Under the pieces are notes generated by a model that was not told the origin of the DNA, made no database searches, and worked only from the letters and a program-made list of their open reading frames with translations. A stretch of 64,000 nucleotides of DNA from the NCBI RefSeq assembly GCF_910596095.1, contig NC_056543.1:20524042-20588041 (forward strand). Reading direction: 5' to 3'. A program made the position numbers and the translations under genes. Positions 37,801 through 49,865 of the stretch are shown here, piece after piece; positions within the stretch are counted from its first letter, which is position 1; every line of letters starts with the position of its first letter. This DNA is from Thunnus maccoyii. Taxonomy: Eukaryota; Chordata; Actinopteri; Scombriformes; Scombridae.

Positions 37801-40516
37801 AAATATACCAGCTGGCAAAAACTAGTCTGCTTGTTTAGACTGGATTTGCTGCATTTGAAAGATTGCTGTTGTCTTTTTATAAATAAGGCTGTTTCTCAGT
37901 ACTCATCACACAGGAATGTTTTACTAACCGACAACAGACAGGCAGTACTGCATTGTCCCTTATTCTTTGACCTGCAGATAATGTTCTGTCTACAATAGTC
38001 CCTTTATAGAGCTGGCAGGAGAAATTGAGGCGTGTTCACTGAGTGATGTGGGACTCTCCCACACAGTCACTAGAAGCTAGAGACCAGATGTCTGTAGATT
38101 AGCAGTGTAATAAAAAGGCTCCAAATTGTAAACCTGTTCTTTAAGGTTATTGGAAAAAGAAAAGGTCACACCTGCACTGATATCAAAATTTCACTGCAAT
38201 CAAAACATTATCTATTTAAAGAAATTTGTGGTTTGGGGTTAGTGTACTCTTTTCATGAATAGCAAAATAATTATTTTTTGTTTCACAGTTTAATAGTATT
38301 TGTAAACCTTCAAGGAGTAACACAAACCCTGAAAATCGTGTTTTTAATGACATACAGAAGTTGTTTAACTCCTAAGGACAGACACACATTGTTGTACCAA
38401 GCAGAGCATCTTGATATGTCTTAATAATTGTATGGAGGGGATCTTTAAACATCAAATCTATTTTTAAAGGTCTGTCACACTGACATCCTATGTATGCATC
38501 TAACTGAAATAAACGCACTGCTCACAATGCACTGAACACTTATGCAGACAGCAGTCTGTAAGCTGACTCTATATTGGGGGCTGTCATATGTCATTAACTG
38601 AAACTTCTGGCTGCCATTTATGTAGTGAATTGCTCATTATGCTGCATATGAATTATGTGTGTAATACAGGAGTATGTATAACTATGTCCAAGCAAAGATC
38701 ATATAATATGACTGATTGACACTCTCTTAACTGGAATACTGTGCATGTACTACAGTATGTGTGCAGGTGTGTCCTCAACTCAAGTCACTAAGTAGTCAGT
38801 TATTTAAACCCTGAAATAACAAAGGTGCAGTGTGTAGGATTAAGTGGCATTCAGCGGTGAGGTTGCAGATTGCAAAAAAAAAAAAAAAAACCCTCCCCCT
38901 CCTACTCCCCTTCAAAGTGTGTAGGAGAACCTACGGTGGCAGTGAAACTCGCAAATAACATGAAAGGCCCTCTCTAGAGCCAGTGTTTGGTTTGTCCATT
39001 ATGGGCTACTGTAGAAACATGGTGTTGCAACATGCTGGTCTCCGTGGAAGGGGACCCGCTCCCTATGTGGATATAAAGGGCTCATTCTAAGGTAACAAAA
39101 AGACAATGTTTGAAAACAATTGATTTTCAGGTGATTATACTCTAATTAAAACATACTAATGAATATTTTATTCCATTCCTGCCAAGTTCATTTTGCTAGA
39201 TGCCACTAAATTCTACACACTGCACCTTTAAAAGATTCTCTCTCTTGTCTTAAGGCGTTTTCACAATTGGGTTAATTCAAGAGATTACCAAGAGTTTCAA
39301 GTGAACTTTGGTACAACTAAAAGTCCAGTGCTAAAGCCCCATGGGAAGGTCTGCTACTGAAAGATCACAAGACAGTAAGCTAGTAGCTGGAGAACTAGCT
39401 AGCTTCTGATACTGCCTATAACTTTGACCTGAGATGGCATTTTGCTCTGCCTCTTTCTGGCCTGACTGTGCCCTTTGTCTTTTTTCTAGCTGATTTCTTC
39501 ATCTCTGTCTTGAAGAAGAAAAGCCCCTTTCACAGCCTGTTTGTTGAAACATGAAGCAACAGCAATGGAGAGTAACACAAGGGATGATGTCACAGTCACA
39601 AAGGGAATTCACACCAATAGCTGTTTAGCAGCCTTAAGAGTAGATCACAAAAGAAACAGACAAATGTATTGTACAAGGCAGTCAATGAATTTTTTGGCAC
39701 ACATGGATCCTTGATACTTGTGTGTTTTTGTCTAAAGAAATGTTGAGAAACAATCATATCTGAACAACAGACAATGTTAAAAAATGATTACAATTAATAA
39801 TTGTATGAAAATCACATGTAAGGCTATTGGAAAAGGAAAAGGTTACAAGGAATTTGACAAAACTGAATTACAAAATCCATTGCAACAACAAAGCGAGAGG
39901 ATGACCAAGGTGTTCCTTGAAAGGTAAGATCAACTTCTTCCTGAGCTCATCTAAATCAGACTATTTGACTAGTCCCCCCCCTAAATCACTGGGAAAGAGG
40001 TTTCTCCCAGCATAATTATTGACCTGGAAATGTGCACAATACGTCACCTTGAGGATGAAAAAAAAAAAAAAAAAAAAAAATCAACAAGAAAAATAAACTA
40101 CATGAGAAACTGGTTTAGGGAAGTAAGTCTATACCCACAGTAGACCTGTATGGTGAAGGGCAGGATCTTTTCTTTCGACAGGGCTACACTGGTGACGACA
40201 CACTGGACTGAATGCTGGTTGATTTCTCTGGTGGGTACCCCAAACAGCGAGCTGACTGTGGTGGTCGTACCGTTGTCATGGTGGGTAGAGTTGGTTATTG
40301 GCTTCACCTTTTCTGTCAGAGTATCAATTTGCCACTTCACCTCTGCAGGAGGCCGAGACCCTGCAGCCATGCAGGTAACAAGGGAAACCTCTTGATTACC
40401 CAAGGTAGGACGATTGTCCTTCAAGCTTGTGATGGGAGGCACTAGGGGAGTTAACGTACATAATTAAGTCAACATGCAAGCAAGAAGATAAAAACAAGAC
40501 ATTCTCTCTTTCTCCC

Positions 40517-40571
<55 letters not shown>

Positions 40572-40945
40572 ACAGATCATTTTAACACAAAGTTTTGTCA
40601 TACCAAGAAGGTTTAGATGTATCTCTGTCTTGTAATTTCCACTGGGGAACAAAGTGAAGATGCATGTGTAAACACCTTCATCCGAGAGTGAGACATCGGA
40701 TAACTGGATAGATCCATTGAAGTCAGTAATGCTCCCAACAAATTGAAATCGATCATCCTTTCCATTGTGAAAACGTGGTATACCTGTGTCAGTGATTGTA
40801 AAAAAATTAACAATTTGTGGTTTTCCTCTGGTATTCTTCTGCCAGGAAATCTGTGTCAGGCTTTCCTTTGTGTCAGTGAGTTTGCAGGGTAAGATAGCTG
40901 TCTCTCCTTGCACCACAGTTATTTCTCCTCCAGTCACCTTGACAC
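34886..40945 (-). CDS. Nectin/PVR-like membrane protein with three Ig domains (signal exon not found)
   Basis: Six exons, minus strand: 40604-40945 (Ig V), 40139-40441 (second Ig), 37553-37643 and 36428-36582 (third Ig, split), 35130-35226 (membrane helix) and, tentatively, 34886-35012 (tail). Phases agree at every junction. The V domain has ILPCKLT, the core Trp in QISWQKN and DEGVYTCIFTLFPSG, the nectin/PVR signature around the second Cys. Domain 2 has TCMAAGSRPPAEVKW; domain 3 starts MEVSISGSDN, as in PVR, and ends GEYQCEASNSYG. The helix LFVLLILSGAAAAVWYFY is followed by a short tail without the C-terminal PDZ ligand of classical nectins. Such proteins mediate cell adhesion and are ligands of CD226, TIGIT and CD96. 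A first exon with signal peptide must lie beyond 40945 but is not recognisable. The tail-exon acceptor is weak, and a stop would also follow directly after the helix exon. Confidence 0.8.
36765..36870. repeat. hAT-type dispersed repeat fragment
   Basis: Intronic fragment beginning AGAGCTGCAATGATTAGTTGATC. It belongs to the same common fish family as 41160-41440, 53760-53990 and 58670-58890. Confidence 0.6.
38821..39229. mobile_element. MITE with clear terminal inverted repeats
   Basis: Starts AAAGGTGCAGTGTGTAGGAT and ends with its near-perfect reverse complement (TCTACACACTGCACCTTT). It lies in the long intron between the second and third Ig exons of the nectin-like gene and has an internal poly-A run. 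A related copy is at 7605-7975. It carries no protein. Confidence 0.8.
40058..40080 (+). repeat. Poly-A run
   Basis: Uninterrupted A run of more than 20 bases, just downstream (in gene sense) of the second Ig exon of the nectin-like gene. Confidence 0.8.
40510..40566. repeat. CT then CA compound microsatellite
   Basis: A (CT)n run followed directly by a (CA)n run in the intron after the V-domain exon of the nectin-like gene. Confidence 0.9.
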
Positions 40946-41159
40946 CTGTAAGGTACATAAAATCTTATCAGGCAATCAGATCACAAACATACATAAAAAC
41001 AAACATGGATGCAAACATTCACACCAGGCCTGAACAGAACAGACCTGAGCTAGACTTACTAGTTCTTCTCACTGGTGCCTGAAAAAACACACTTCCACCA
41101 ACACAAGTGCTTGCCTTTTTCTGAACAGATGACAGAAAAACAATCAGCAACCATTTTGG

Positions 41160-41440
41160 TAATACATTGTTTCAGTTCTTTTTCAAGCAAAAATAGTGAA
41201 AAATGCCAGTCATTCTCTGGTTTTAGCTTCTCAGATTAGAGGATTTCCTGCTTTTTGTTGTCATATATCATTGTAAACTGAAATCTTTGGGTTTTGGACT
41301 TATGTTTGAATAAAACAGGACATTTAAAGACTCTCTTTGGACTCTTGGCATTTTTTCACTAATTTTTAATCAGTTAACTGAAAAAATAATTGGCAGATTA
41401 AGCGATAATGAAAATTATTGTTAGTTGCAGCCTTAAAACT
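41160..41440. mobile_element. hAT-type MITE
   Basis: Contains TCTCTGGTTTTAGCTTCTCA, GGGTTTTGGACTTATGTTTG and the end TTATTGTTAGTTGCAGCCTTA. The same family appears at 53760-53990 and 58670-58890 in other orientations. No coding capacity. Confidence 0.65.
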
Positions 41441-41849
41441 GCGCAGAATCCCATAGCCTATAGAAAAAGGTTGAGTTGACTCTAAACAAGTATTTTTTTT
41501 CCTCTTTGTTCTGTATGTTTGTTTGTGTATGTCTGTAAGTCTTTTCTATAAATGTCAGAGGTATACAGCATGTGAGCCACTTAAGAGAAAAGCTCTTTTA
41601 TATGGCAAAGATGCTGATTTTCATTTTATTCAGGAAACTCATGCATGTTCAACAGATGAATCTGATGATATGGTTTTCCAATGGCAGTAATCTGACAGCA
41701 GGGTTCGCTATTTTAAAGGATACATTTAGAGGTCAAATATTACACAGTGAAAATGTCTTGGAGATGGATTATTTTAGTTGTAGATATAAATCACAGTCAA
41801 TTTATTCTGATTAAAGATCCCCTCCAGACAGTTATTAAGACATACAGAA

Positions 41850-42490
41850 ACACTCTGCTTGTAGCACAAATGTGTGTCTGATATTATTTCCACAAAAGAA
41901 GTATAATTACTATGTTAAAATCCTTAAAATTTCATCTACTCCTTCTCCCTCATTAAAAATTCTGAATCTATAAATATATTTCATTTCAGAAGTTTAACTG
42001 CTGGACACAAGATGTCTCCTACTTTTCCTATAATAAAAAGTTAATTCTTAGTGTTTGCGCACTGGAGGCTTCAAGTTTCCACATCACACTTGCACAAGTT
42101 GAATATTGGACCAGAATTGGCTTCAAAAATGGTTGAGAAAAACAGAAGAGCACAAACAAAATTGCTAAACAATTTAAAATTATGTACAACACAAGCTTTT
42201 TTTTTTTTTTTTTTACAGTTTAGATAATACACTAACTGACAAATCAAGCTCTTAATGAAACACACTGTTCCGAATGTACCAAACTTGTAAAAAGAAAACA
42301 AAAGACTCAAGAATTAACAATTTGTACATCTGAACCAGATTGATGACAAACATCAAGAGTAAGTGGAAAATAGATGAATGTGGAAACAGCCTTTCAGTGT
42401 CAAACTCTGCACAAACATCATTCTGAACAGATAAGCTCAAACATCCAACTGAGGGAACAAGAAGAAAACATTTTTGAGTGGAAGAGGACT
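41850..42490 (+). repeat. Dispersed segment, left arm of inverted pair
   Basis: Copy of the segment seen near 12.0, 15.1 and 21.7 kb (ACACAAGATGTCTCCTAC, CACTGGAGGCTTCAAGTTTC). It is interrupted at about 42115-42360, with a T-run at 42197-42214. Confidence 0.7.
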
Positions 42491-42784
42491 TCAATATACC
42501 AACAATAAGTTTAGAAACTCTGCATTGTCCAAAATATTGAGGCAAAAGTCCCTCCTCTATTTAGTTTATCCTTCGACTTAAGTAATATCATAAGGTGATT
42601 TTTAATACCGTTTTGTGACAAGAATACAGATTGATGGCCTCCAAGGAATACTACTACTGACTGTGAACTTACATACGTGTACGAATGGGATTCTTGGATA
42701 TTTGGAGATAGAAAAATCCTCAGAAGAATAAATGTTAGAAATAAGAATTTCTAGTTACAATCACATATTAATTTCTGGCTCATT

Positions 42785-43145
42785 TCTAGTGATCTTGTTT
42801 TCACTTTCATCCGCTGACAGTGGAAAGTTTCTCTGTGTTCACTGAAAATCTAAGGGGTGGGTCTATGAACAGTATTTAGGACATCAAAAACTATTTTGGC
42901 TGGTTTAATATCCAACTTTCACATGTGTGACGTGGCAACTTTAAGCCTCCAGTGCACAAACACTGAGAACTGACTTTACAGTGAAGTAGGAGACATCTTG
43001 TCTCCGACAGTTCAATTTATATTAAATGTATATAGATTCAGGATTAGGAATAATGAGTAGATGTTATTTTAAGAAATAATGTTTTTGTGGAAAAACTATA
43101 TCAGACACAAATTATTATTCAAAGTAGATTATTTTAAAAGTCACC
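42785..43145 (-). repeat. Dispersed segment, right arm (inverted)
   Basis: Reverse-complement copy of the preceding segment: reading the minus strand gives GACAAGATGTCTCCTACTTC, TGTGCACTGGAGGCTTAAAG and ACACAGAGAAACTTTCCACT. Together with 41850-42490 it forms a spaced inverted repeat. Confidence 0.75.
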
Positions 43146-43289
43146 TTTCATAAGAATAAATGCAGTGGAGAAGTGTTAGGGTTTCAGGGTTTGAAGATGA
43201 ATATGGATAAATATCTTATTACCAATTAAAACTTATAATTGAACAGATTGTCATGAAATGCGGAGCAGGTGGACTCGAATGCAACAAAG

Positions 43290-44250
43290 GAAGCAGGGCG
43301 GGGCTAACGGCTTGATGCAGGGCAGGTGTACTAAAAACATGTGCCAACCAGCTAGTTGATGTTATTACTGACATTTTTAACATATCACGGTCACAGTAGA
43401 GTGCTCCCACCTGCTTCAAGACAGCCACCATCATCCCTGTGCTGAAAAAGTTTGCGTCTATGTCTAGTCTAAACAACTACCGCCCTGTAGCACTCACACC
43501 TATTCTGATGAAGTGCTTTGAAAACTGATTCTCAAGCACATCAAAGACAACATCCCAGACAGCCCGGACCCTCACCAGTTTGTATACAGAACCAACAAAT
43601 CCACAGAGGATGCCATCTCCACTGTCCTCCACTCAGTTTTCGCACACCTTGAAAATAACAACACCTACATCAGAATGCTGTTTGTTGCTTTCAGCTCAGC
43701 ATTTAATACAATCTCCCCCATAAAAGTGATTAGAAAACTTAGCACTCTGGAGGCAAAGACACACACCCCTGTCTACATCAGTGAAGCTGAGGTGGAGCAG
43801 GTGAACAGTTTTAAGTTCTTGAGTATCAGCATCACAGAGAACCTGTCATGGACATCACACATCTCCACCCCAGTAAAAAAAAAAAGTTCAGAAACAACTG
43901 TACTTCTTAAGGAAACTTAAGAAGGCAAAATTCCAATCTACTGAGCATCAATGATATCGGTGAGGTGACAAGCATGCATAGAGCCCAAAGGATACTAGTA
44001 GACAATACCCACCCCAACCACAGCCTGTTCACCCTGCTGCCATCTGGCAAAAAATACAGAAGTACCCACTGTCGTACCACCAGACTACAGAGCAACTTCT
44101 TTCCTCAGGCTGTGAGACTCCTCAATTCACCCTCCTCACTACAACATAAAAAATAGTTTTGTTTTTGTGACTTGTTGTTTGTTGGTCCATTTGTGTGGTT
44201 TCTATTTTTGTGAGTGGCACTGGGGGGCTACAGACTACACATAATATAAA
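43290..44250 (+). mobile_element. Decayed jockey-superfamily LINE with internal deletion
   Basis: Translated pieces match LINE reverse transcriptase: [40 protein letters not shown] and RMLFVAFSSAFNTISP. After about 43745 they jump directly to HTPVYISEAEVEQVNSFKFL, so the catalytic xADD block is missing. The C-terminal part (RAQRILVDNTHPNHSLFTLL) follows out of frame. Several stops and frameshifts make this a dead copy, distinct in sequence from the LINE at 13.1-14.4 kb. Confidence 0.85.
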
Positions 44251-44259
44251 AGATCTTGA

Positions 44260-45390
44260 ATTTTGAATCTAAAGGAAAAGCCTGGCTTTTTTTTTTATAA
44301 GACTCACTATTTTAAGAGTTCTGTTCCATTACTGTGGCTCCATGGCAGGCTAACTGTCAAGCTAACTTTATCTGTGTGTCTGGAAACAGACTCCCACAAG
44401 ACACTTCAGCCACATGTCTTTTCCTGTTTGGATTACTTTTGTCTCTGAACTTGAACTTTTGACCGTGTTCAGGGAATTAAGATGGAAGAACTGTGAGAGA
44501 CCTTTACAAAAATACCTATTTCAGTTAATCACCCTTTTTATTCATGGTCACCTTTGTTTTGGAGTGAACCCGTTTATTTAAAAGCTTAGCATTTATAATG
44601 TAAGAAATAAAAGTGTGGCAGCATTGTTTTGTCCACTTACAGTGTTCATTTTTTGTCTCTTCATACATGACAACATATGGAAAAACATTTTAAAACTACG
44701 GTTATTCTATATTTTGTATTTTACTCCGATGATAAGCGGCTGAGTCACCATGAAGCTTATGACAATAAAAGGAGGGAAAGAAATCTAAGGAAAGGATGAA
44801 CTTGTCATTGGCAAAAGTCAGACGTGTTTGAAACAGCTGTACTGTATTCTGAAACAGTCTGTAAAATTGAGTAAATAGTGAAGCTGTCTGTTTCATTACT
44901 TTATATTCATGTAGGCTAATAAATATACAAATGTCAATTAGATGGTATTCTGCATGAGAAATGAAGAAAAAAATCGGTTGTAACAATTATTAGCTCATAG
45001 TGATATTTGACCCAGACATACATGATCAATATAAGCAGCTTCCACTGTACTTATATCCTTCTCCAGGTTCTTCATCTCCAACTACAGCTTCTTAATTTTT
45101 AACTTTGAATGATGCTTGTAAGTCAAACAGACATCCTACAAAAGAGCAAATGTGTCAAAGAGTAGCTGATTATGTAGCTGGTAAGTTTGTTCTCCTGAGT
45201 TGCCTACACCATAATTTTTACATAGCCTACATCTGATATTATCTAGCTTCTGATAATATAGCCACAGTCAGTGATCTGAATGTTCATATTCATACTGCCG
45301 GTCCGAGGGATCAAACCGTCAACCACCTGGACACAAGTTCGTTCCTCTATCCTTGAGGCTATCATTAGCTTCCTACATGGCTATGTATAA
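44260..45390. other. Non-coding intergenic sequence
   Basis: AT-rich; no coding frame or recognisable repeat supported. Confidence 0.5.
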
Positions 45391-45394
45391 TTTA

Positions 45395-45568
45395 TCCTTT
45401 TAATCTGTCAGCAATTTTTTGACAAGTCATCTCCTTTGCTTTGTTAATTGCAGCAGTATTGCCCTTTTTGGTGATGACTCCATTATATTCTTCATATAGT
45501 TTCATCAGCAGGGTTTGTTCTGCTGCTGAGAAGAGCATCGCTCTAGTGTTCCCTTCTTTTTGTGACAT
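45395..45568 (-). pseudogene. Myb/SANT-like DNA-binding fragment, probably transposon-derived
   Basis: From an ATG at 45568 the minus strand encodes about 58 residues. They include NTRAMLFSAAEQTLLMKLYE and INKAKEMTCQKIADRL, with spaced hydrophobics like the Myb/SANT-type domain of Harbinger-transposon accessory proteins and NAIF1-type proteins. The frame ends soon after KIADRLK, where a real gene would continue or splice. No partner exon was found. It is either the first exon of an unseen gene or a relic; relic is preferred. Confidence 0.45.
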
Positions 45569-45699
45569 AGTATCTTCTTTACGACAATCAACTGTTCTGG
45601 GCTGCTTGTGTACTCTGCACACGCACGGTGCAAGCTTATTCAAGCCTGGCTAGAGTTAGCGTTGACTAGACACGGCTAAGCTGCTTTAGTGGAACGGCT

Positions 45700-47040
45700 T
45701 GAGCCTCAAGTGAAAGTTAATTCTGTTGATTCAGTTAATTCTGGCCAGGCTTTTTCAAGTAAGCACAGCTTTCTTTAGCTGTGTGATGGAATACCCCTCA
45801 AAAAACACAATACTCAAAATACAACCCAGCATACATTAATCCATCCAACAATAAACATGAATATAAATCCAAGTACACAACACCATAAGCTAACCAATAA
45901 TGCAAGGCAGTCCTTCGAAGATACAACTCAAATCATAAATGAGCAAAACCATATGACCAAAAGGACTGGACAGAACAGAAACAGAAGAGTAGCCAAGAGA
46001 ACAAAGAGTCCATGACACAGATCGTTATGGGATCCTAATTAAAGAAAGCTGACATACTTAGGCACTGTTGTTTGTAAGAATTTGTAACAATGATGTAAGC
46101 TGAATTTTTGACCCTATCATTGAAAAAACAAGAAACTGAATTTGTGGTTAATGAAAGATATTTCTATATATGGTAAGATTCTGTTATCAAAAACGGAAGA
46201 AATCTGACTAGATCAGTCATTGTTGCTCTATGTCCCAAAAAATGTAATCAAGGAGATGGATTAGATGTTAGATTAGGCTGTATTTGGAGAAGGAAAAAAA
46301 CATCAACTTAAAAAAGAAGTTATTTGAGGCAGTAGAGAACAAGGCGCTCTTGAGATCTTGGATTCTAATAATACTTTTAAGTTAAGCGGGTTGAATGACC
46401 TCATATTTGGCCTTATTTTTGGCATTAAGAAAAAGATTTTTTAGGCCTGGCCTGTACAGCTATAGGAGAAACACTGTATTATTTTTTAAGCAGTTCCCTC
46501 AGGTTTTCTTCAGTTTTAAGGAATTGTAATCTCACAGAGACTAACATTATTAGCTCTGAGCACATTTTTATTGGAGCTATTCTCAATAAACCATGCAGAA
46601 ACAGACACATCAGAAATGTTTTGAGCTGTGTTAACACCTCAAAATTCTTTTGGTCATCTATTATGGGTGATTAACTACTGCATTAGTAATAAAGTTATAT
46701 CAGATTTACCCTGTAAAAGGAAATGTTGGAAAGATTTAGCCTAAATATACAGTAGAATATGCTTGTGTCCAGACCCTGCTTTCACGGGTTTATTGTTGAA
46801 CTCAAGCAGTATGGTACCTTAATCGAAGATCTGAAGAACAAAAAAGCTAGGAAGACTTTCAATCTTTTAAAGGAAGTTAATTTTATTTGAACTCTAAAAT
46901 GACTTACAATAAATGTACTTAAATGTACTGAATGGACTCATCTGGCTTGTAAAAAGTTTGTTTTTTGTTTTTACTGTTTTTGTGTGACAATTGTTGTACC
47001 TCTCTGTTGTAAAGAAAGAAAGTTCTTAATATCAGAGATA
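45700..47040. other. Non-coding intergenic sequence
   Basis: No gene supported; AT-rich unique-looking sequence. Confidence 0.5.
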
Positions 47041-47047
47041 TCCCTGT

Positions 47048-47480
47048 TTTTCAATAATTAATAGTATTAAAAGGGTAGATATCATGTTAACATGTGTAAA
47101 TGAAAGATACTTTACAGAGCTTCCCCCACTTCATGAATAACTTTAAATTAGAGACCCACTTGACTTCCTGACATGTGTCAAGCTAAACAAAAGAAGCCAT
47201 GAAACTGTATGTCTCCGTTGTTATTATTCTGAAATGTATGTAAAATAATGATTTTCTGTGCAGTTATGTTGTGTGGCTTTTGTGTCTTTGTAAAAATCCC
47301 CTTGTTATCTCTCTCTCGCTCTCTCTCTCTCTTTGTTCTTGTTTTCCCCAACTTGCTCTGTATATTCTCTCTCTCTCTCTCTCTCGTTTTCCCCAACTTG
47401 CTCTGTATACCCCCCCTCTCTCCCCTTGTTTTCCCCAACTTGCTCTGTATATCCTTTGTGAATAAAGCTATGAAGAAAAC
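47048..47480 (+). repeat. Direct repeat with CT-rich minisatellite, partner at 49866-50245
   Basis: The stretch starting TTCAATAATTAATAGTAT and ending AATAAAGCTATGAAGAAAA is repeated downstream of the first -strand receptor pseudogene at about 49866-50245. This copy has an expanded 3' part: three units of GTTTTCCCCAACTTGCTCTG separated by CT runs (47341, 47386 and 47429). Confidence 0.75.
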
Positions 47481-48183
47481 TGCTGCGAATCCAGACAGAC
47501 AATATATTTAAACACCCTCCCAAAACCGCGTGAACAGATGAATCAGCAACGCGCGACACATATTTCATGCTACGCCAGCATACATACCCTGTGTATCTCT
47601 GACCAGGATTGATGCAGATATCACGAACAGCAAATTGCAGCTCATTAAGACACAACATGCTGATAAGTTGTCGTAATATGAAGTCCCGGAGAAGGACAGG
47701 GACAAGGAGTATGTCTCCATCCATCCAGTCCACTTATACAGCTCATAGATGCACCGTCAATTCGCCATTTTGGTTTAAACTCCTCCTTCTCCTCTTCCTC
47801 AGACACATATTTGAAGTTTTTAGCACAGTAAAAATGAAACATTTCTTAAGGTTGGGTTGCACCGGGGGAATTGAAACTCATTATTTCGGTATTTACAACG
47901 GATTCAATCTTAACTGTTTAATTTACTGTTGGGTAATTTTCTCTAAAACACATCATAAACTGATCATATGTTTTGGATGAAAACTTAACATAAAAAGTTA
48001 ATAGTAACTGTAGCTGCCTAATAAATGTAGTGAGATAATAAATTTTCCCTTTGCAACTGGACAAAATTAGTGATGTGCACCAATAATGGATTGGGGCTTT
48101 AATTTAATGCACTTGACTTTATCAACACCTGCTGGACAATTTAAATGACTACTTCATTTCACAGATATCACAGTAAATGAGTT

Positions 48184-48207
48184 CTTTCTTTCTTTCTTTC
48201 TTTCTTC
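48184..48207. repeat. TTTC microsatellite
   Basis: About six TTTC units; a simple repeat. Confidence 0.85.
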
Positions 48208-48470
48208 CCAAATGAAAAAAAAAAAATCAACACAAAAGTCTTGAGATTTGTTCAAATTTAAATATATACAGTATATTACATTTATTGATTGTTCACCTAC
48301 TATTCAAGAAAATGTTAAGCAAAAGGTTTTCGTCATTTCTTGTTTTTAACTCTAGTTTATTTGTTCTATGTTTTAATCTCAGAGTACATTAAGACATTAA
48401 ACTATTAATAAAAACTGGAAAAATGGGGTTGTTCTAAAAGTTGTGGCTTTCATTTAAATATCAGCTCAGT

Positions 48471-49722
48471 AGAGACCATAGATTGAATTGAGCTTCTCCA
48501 AGTACTAACTCCTCTGCTTGTTATTTGTCCTACGGTCCACATCACCCTGCAGTTGAGGAGGGACCACCTATAGAGACAGAAAGTAAAAATAAAGTTCAGT
48601 GCAGAAAGGAAAAAAGAAAAGCATAAAAACATGACTGTGTGAAGTTCTTCTTACCTCTCCCCCCGACTGAAGAGGAAACTGGTCTGGGACTGGGTCCCGG
48701 TTTGGTGTTGTGGCCCACTATGAAAACAGCTGAGCTCTAGTTGATAGATTTATGGATTATTCAGAGTATTGGAAACACCAAACACGGAAATTTTATTCCT
48801 CTTACCTCCCCTGGAGGGATGGAGGTGGAAATCTCACAGAATTTCAAAACCAAAAGTCTATCTGCATGGCTCGATGGAGGCAGAAAATTAGAAAGTGGTT
48901 TGTTTGTAATTTAGATAAACTGACCGTTTAAATTCGGACAGATGTGATGTGATTGAGTTTTATACTCAAATCAGCCCTAGTTCCCATTGCTGACAACATT
49001 TCTGCACCAGAACAAATGAGAATGAAATACATTTCAAAATCTAAAAGCTATTACTCACCTGCAGAGGCAAACTGCTGCAGCCAAGCCACAAAGAAGCAAT
49101 CCAATTACAGGTGTACGTATGTATAGATAATAGCTCCATGAACTGACTTCTGCATAAAATCAGATGTGAATTATTGAAGTAGCATGCAGTTTGAGCTTTG
49201 AAATGTGTAGACTTGATTTGCCCTGCTTCATGCTCTACCTACCTTTAGAGATCTCCAACACCCCGTCTCCAACGATTAAATTCACTCAGTAATCCTTACG
49301 CCTTTGTCATAAGTTACTTCACACTTATTAAGTCCTGCATCTTCATGCTGAACATCAAGAATATTCAGCTTTGAAGGAAAGTTTGAGTCTAGGCTCATTC
49401 TTTGAGAGGTGACATTTGAAAATGTCTGATTGTTTAAGACATTAAAAGTAAAAAGTATTCTTCCTTTGGTCCAGCTGATTTGCTTTGCATTTGTCATGTT
49501 GCAAGTCAAAACGGTGGCGTTTCCCTCAGACACCAGTATGTCCCTGAAGTCAACTCGACGAACTTCTAACATTAAAGGAAACAATCATTATAAAATGAAA
49601 TCCGTAGTGAAATCAAGAGAAAAGCATGAATCACAAACACAAATCTCCACTTTACCTGCAAAGACATGGCACATAATTAATAGCTGAATGGAGAGCAGAG
49701 CTGCTTGGTCTTGACTGAACAT
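48471..49722 (-). pseudogene. Single-Ig receptor family 2, copy 1 (broken)
   Basis: Homologue of the intact gene at 52759-54374, on the minus strand. Exons: 49656-49722 (signal, MFSQDQAALLS), 49243-49565 (Ig), 49059-49149 (membrane helix), then tail exons near 48658-48719 and 48471-48567. It is broken three ways. One base is missing in the Ig exon (GAGTGAATTT against GAGTGGAATTT), which shifts the frame into a stop after RITE. The tyrosine before the second Ig cysteine is Asn (AGLNKCEV instead of AGLYKCEV). The last tail exon has an in-frame TAG at 48505-48507. The splice sites are still good, so decay is recent. Part of the region that holds tail exon 4 in the other copies has been deleted. 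Confidence 0.8.
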
Positions 49723-49865
49723 AATAACCTTCAGAATGAAATGAAAGACTGGAACTTAACCATCACTGTTGAGGTGGCTCAGAGGAAAGGAAGTGGTTAG
49801 TTGTGTGTTCAGCTAAGTTCAAAGTGTATCAATTAATGTAGGTGGAACATAAAGTTACATTCTGT

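Noticed and set aside
43219-43476. Minus-strand frame considered as a signal exon for the nectin-like gene
   Set aside because: It is the antisense of LINE reverse-transcriptase sequence. No signal peptide with a phase-1 donor was found upstream of 40945.
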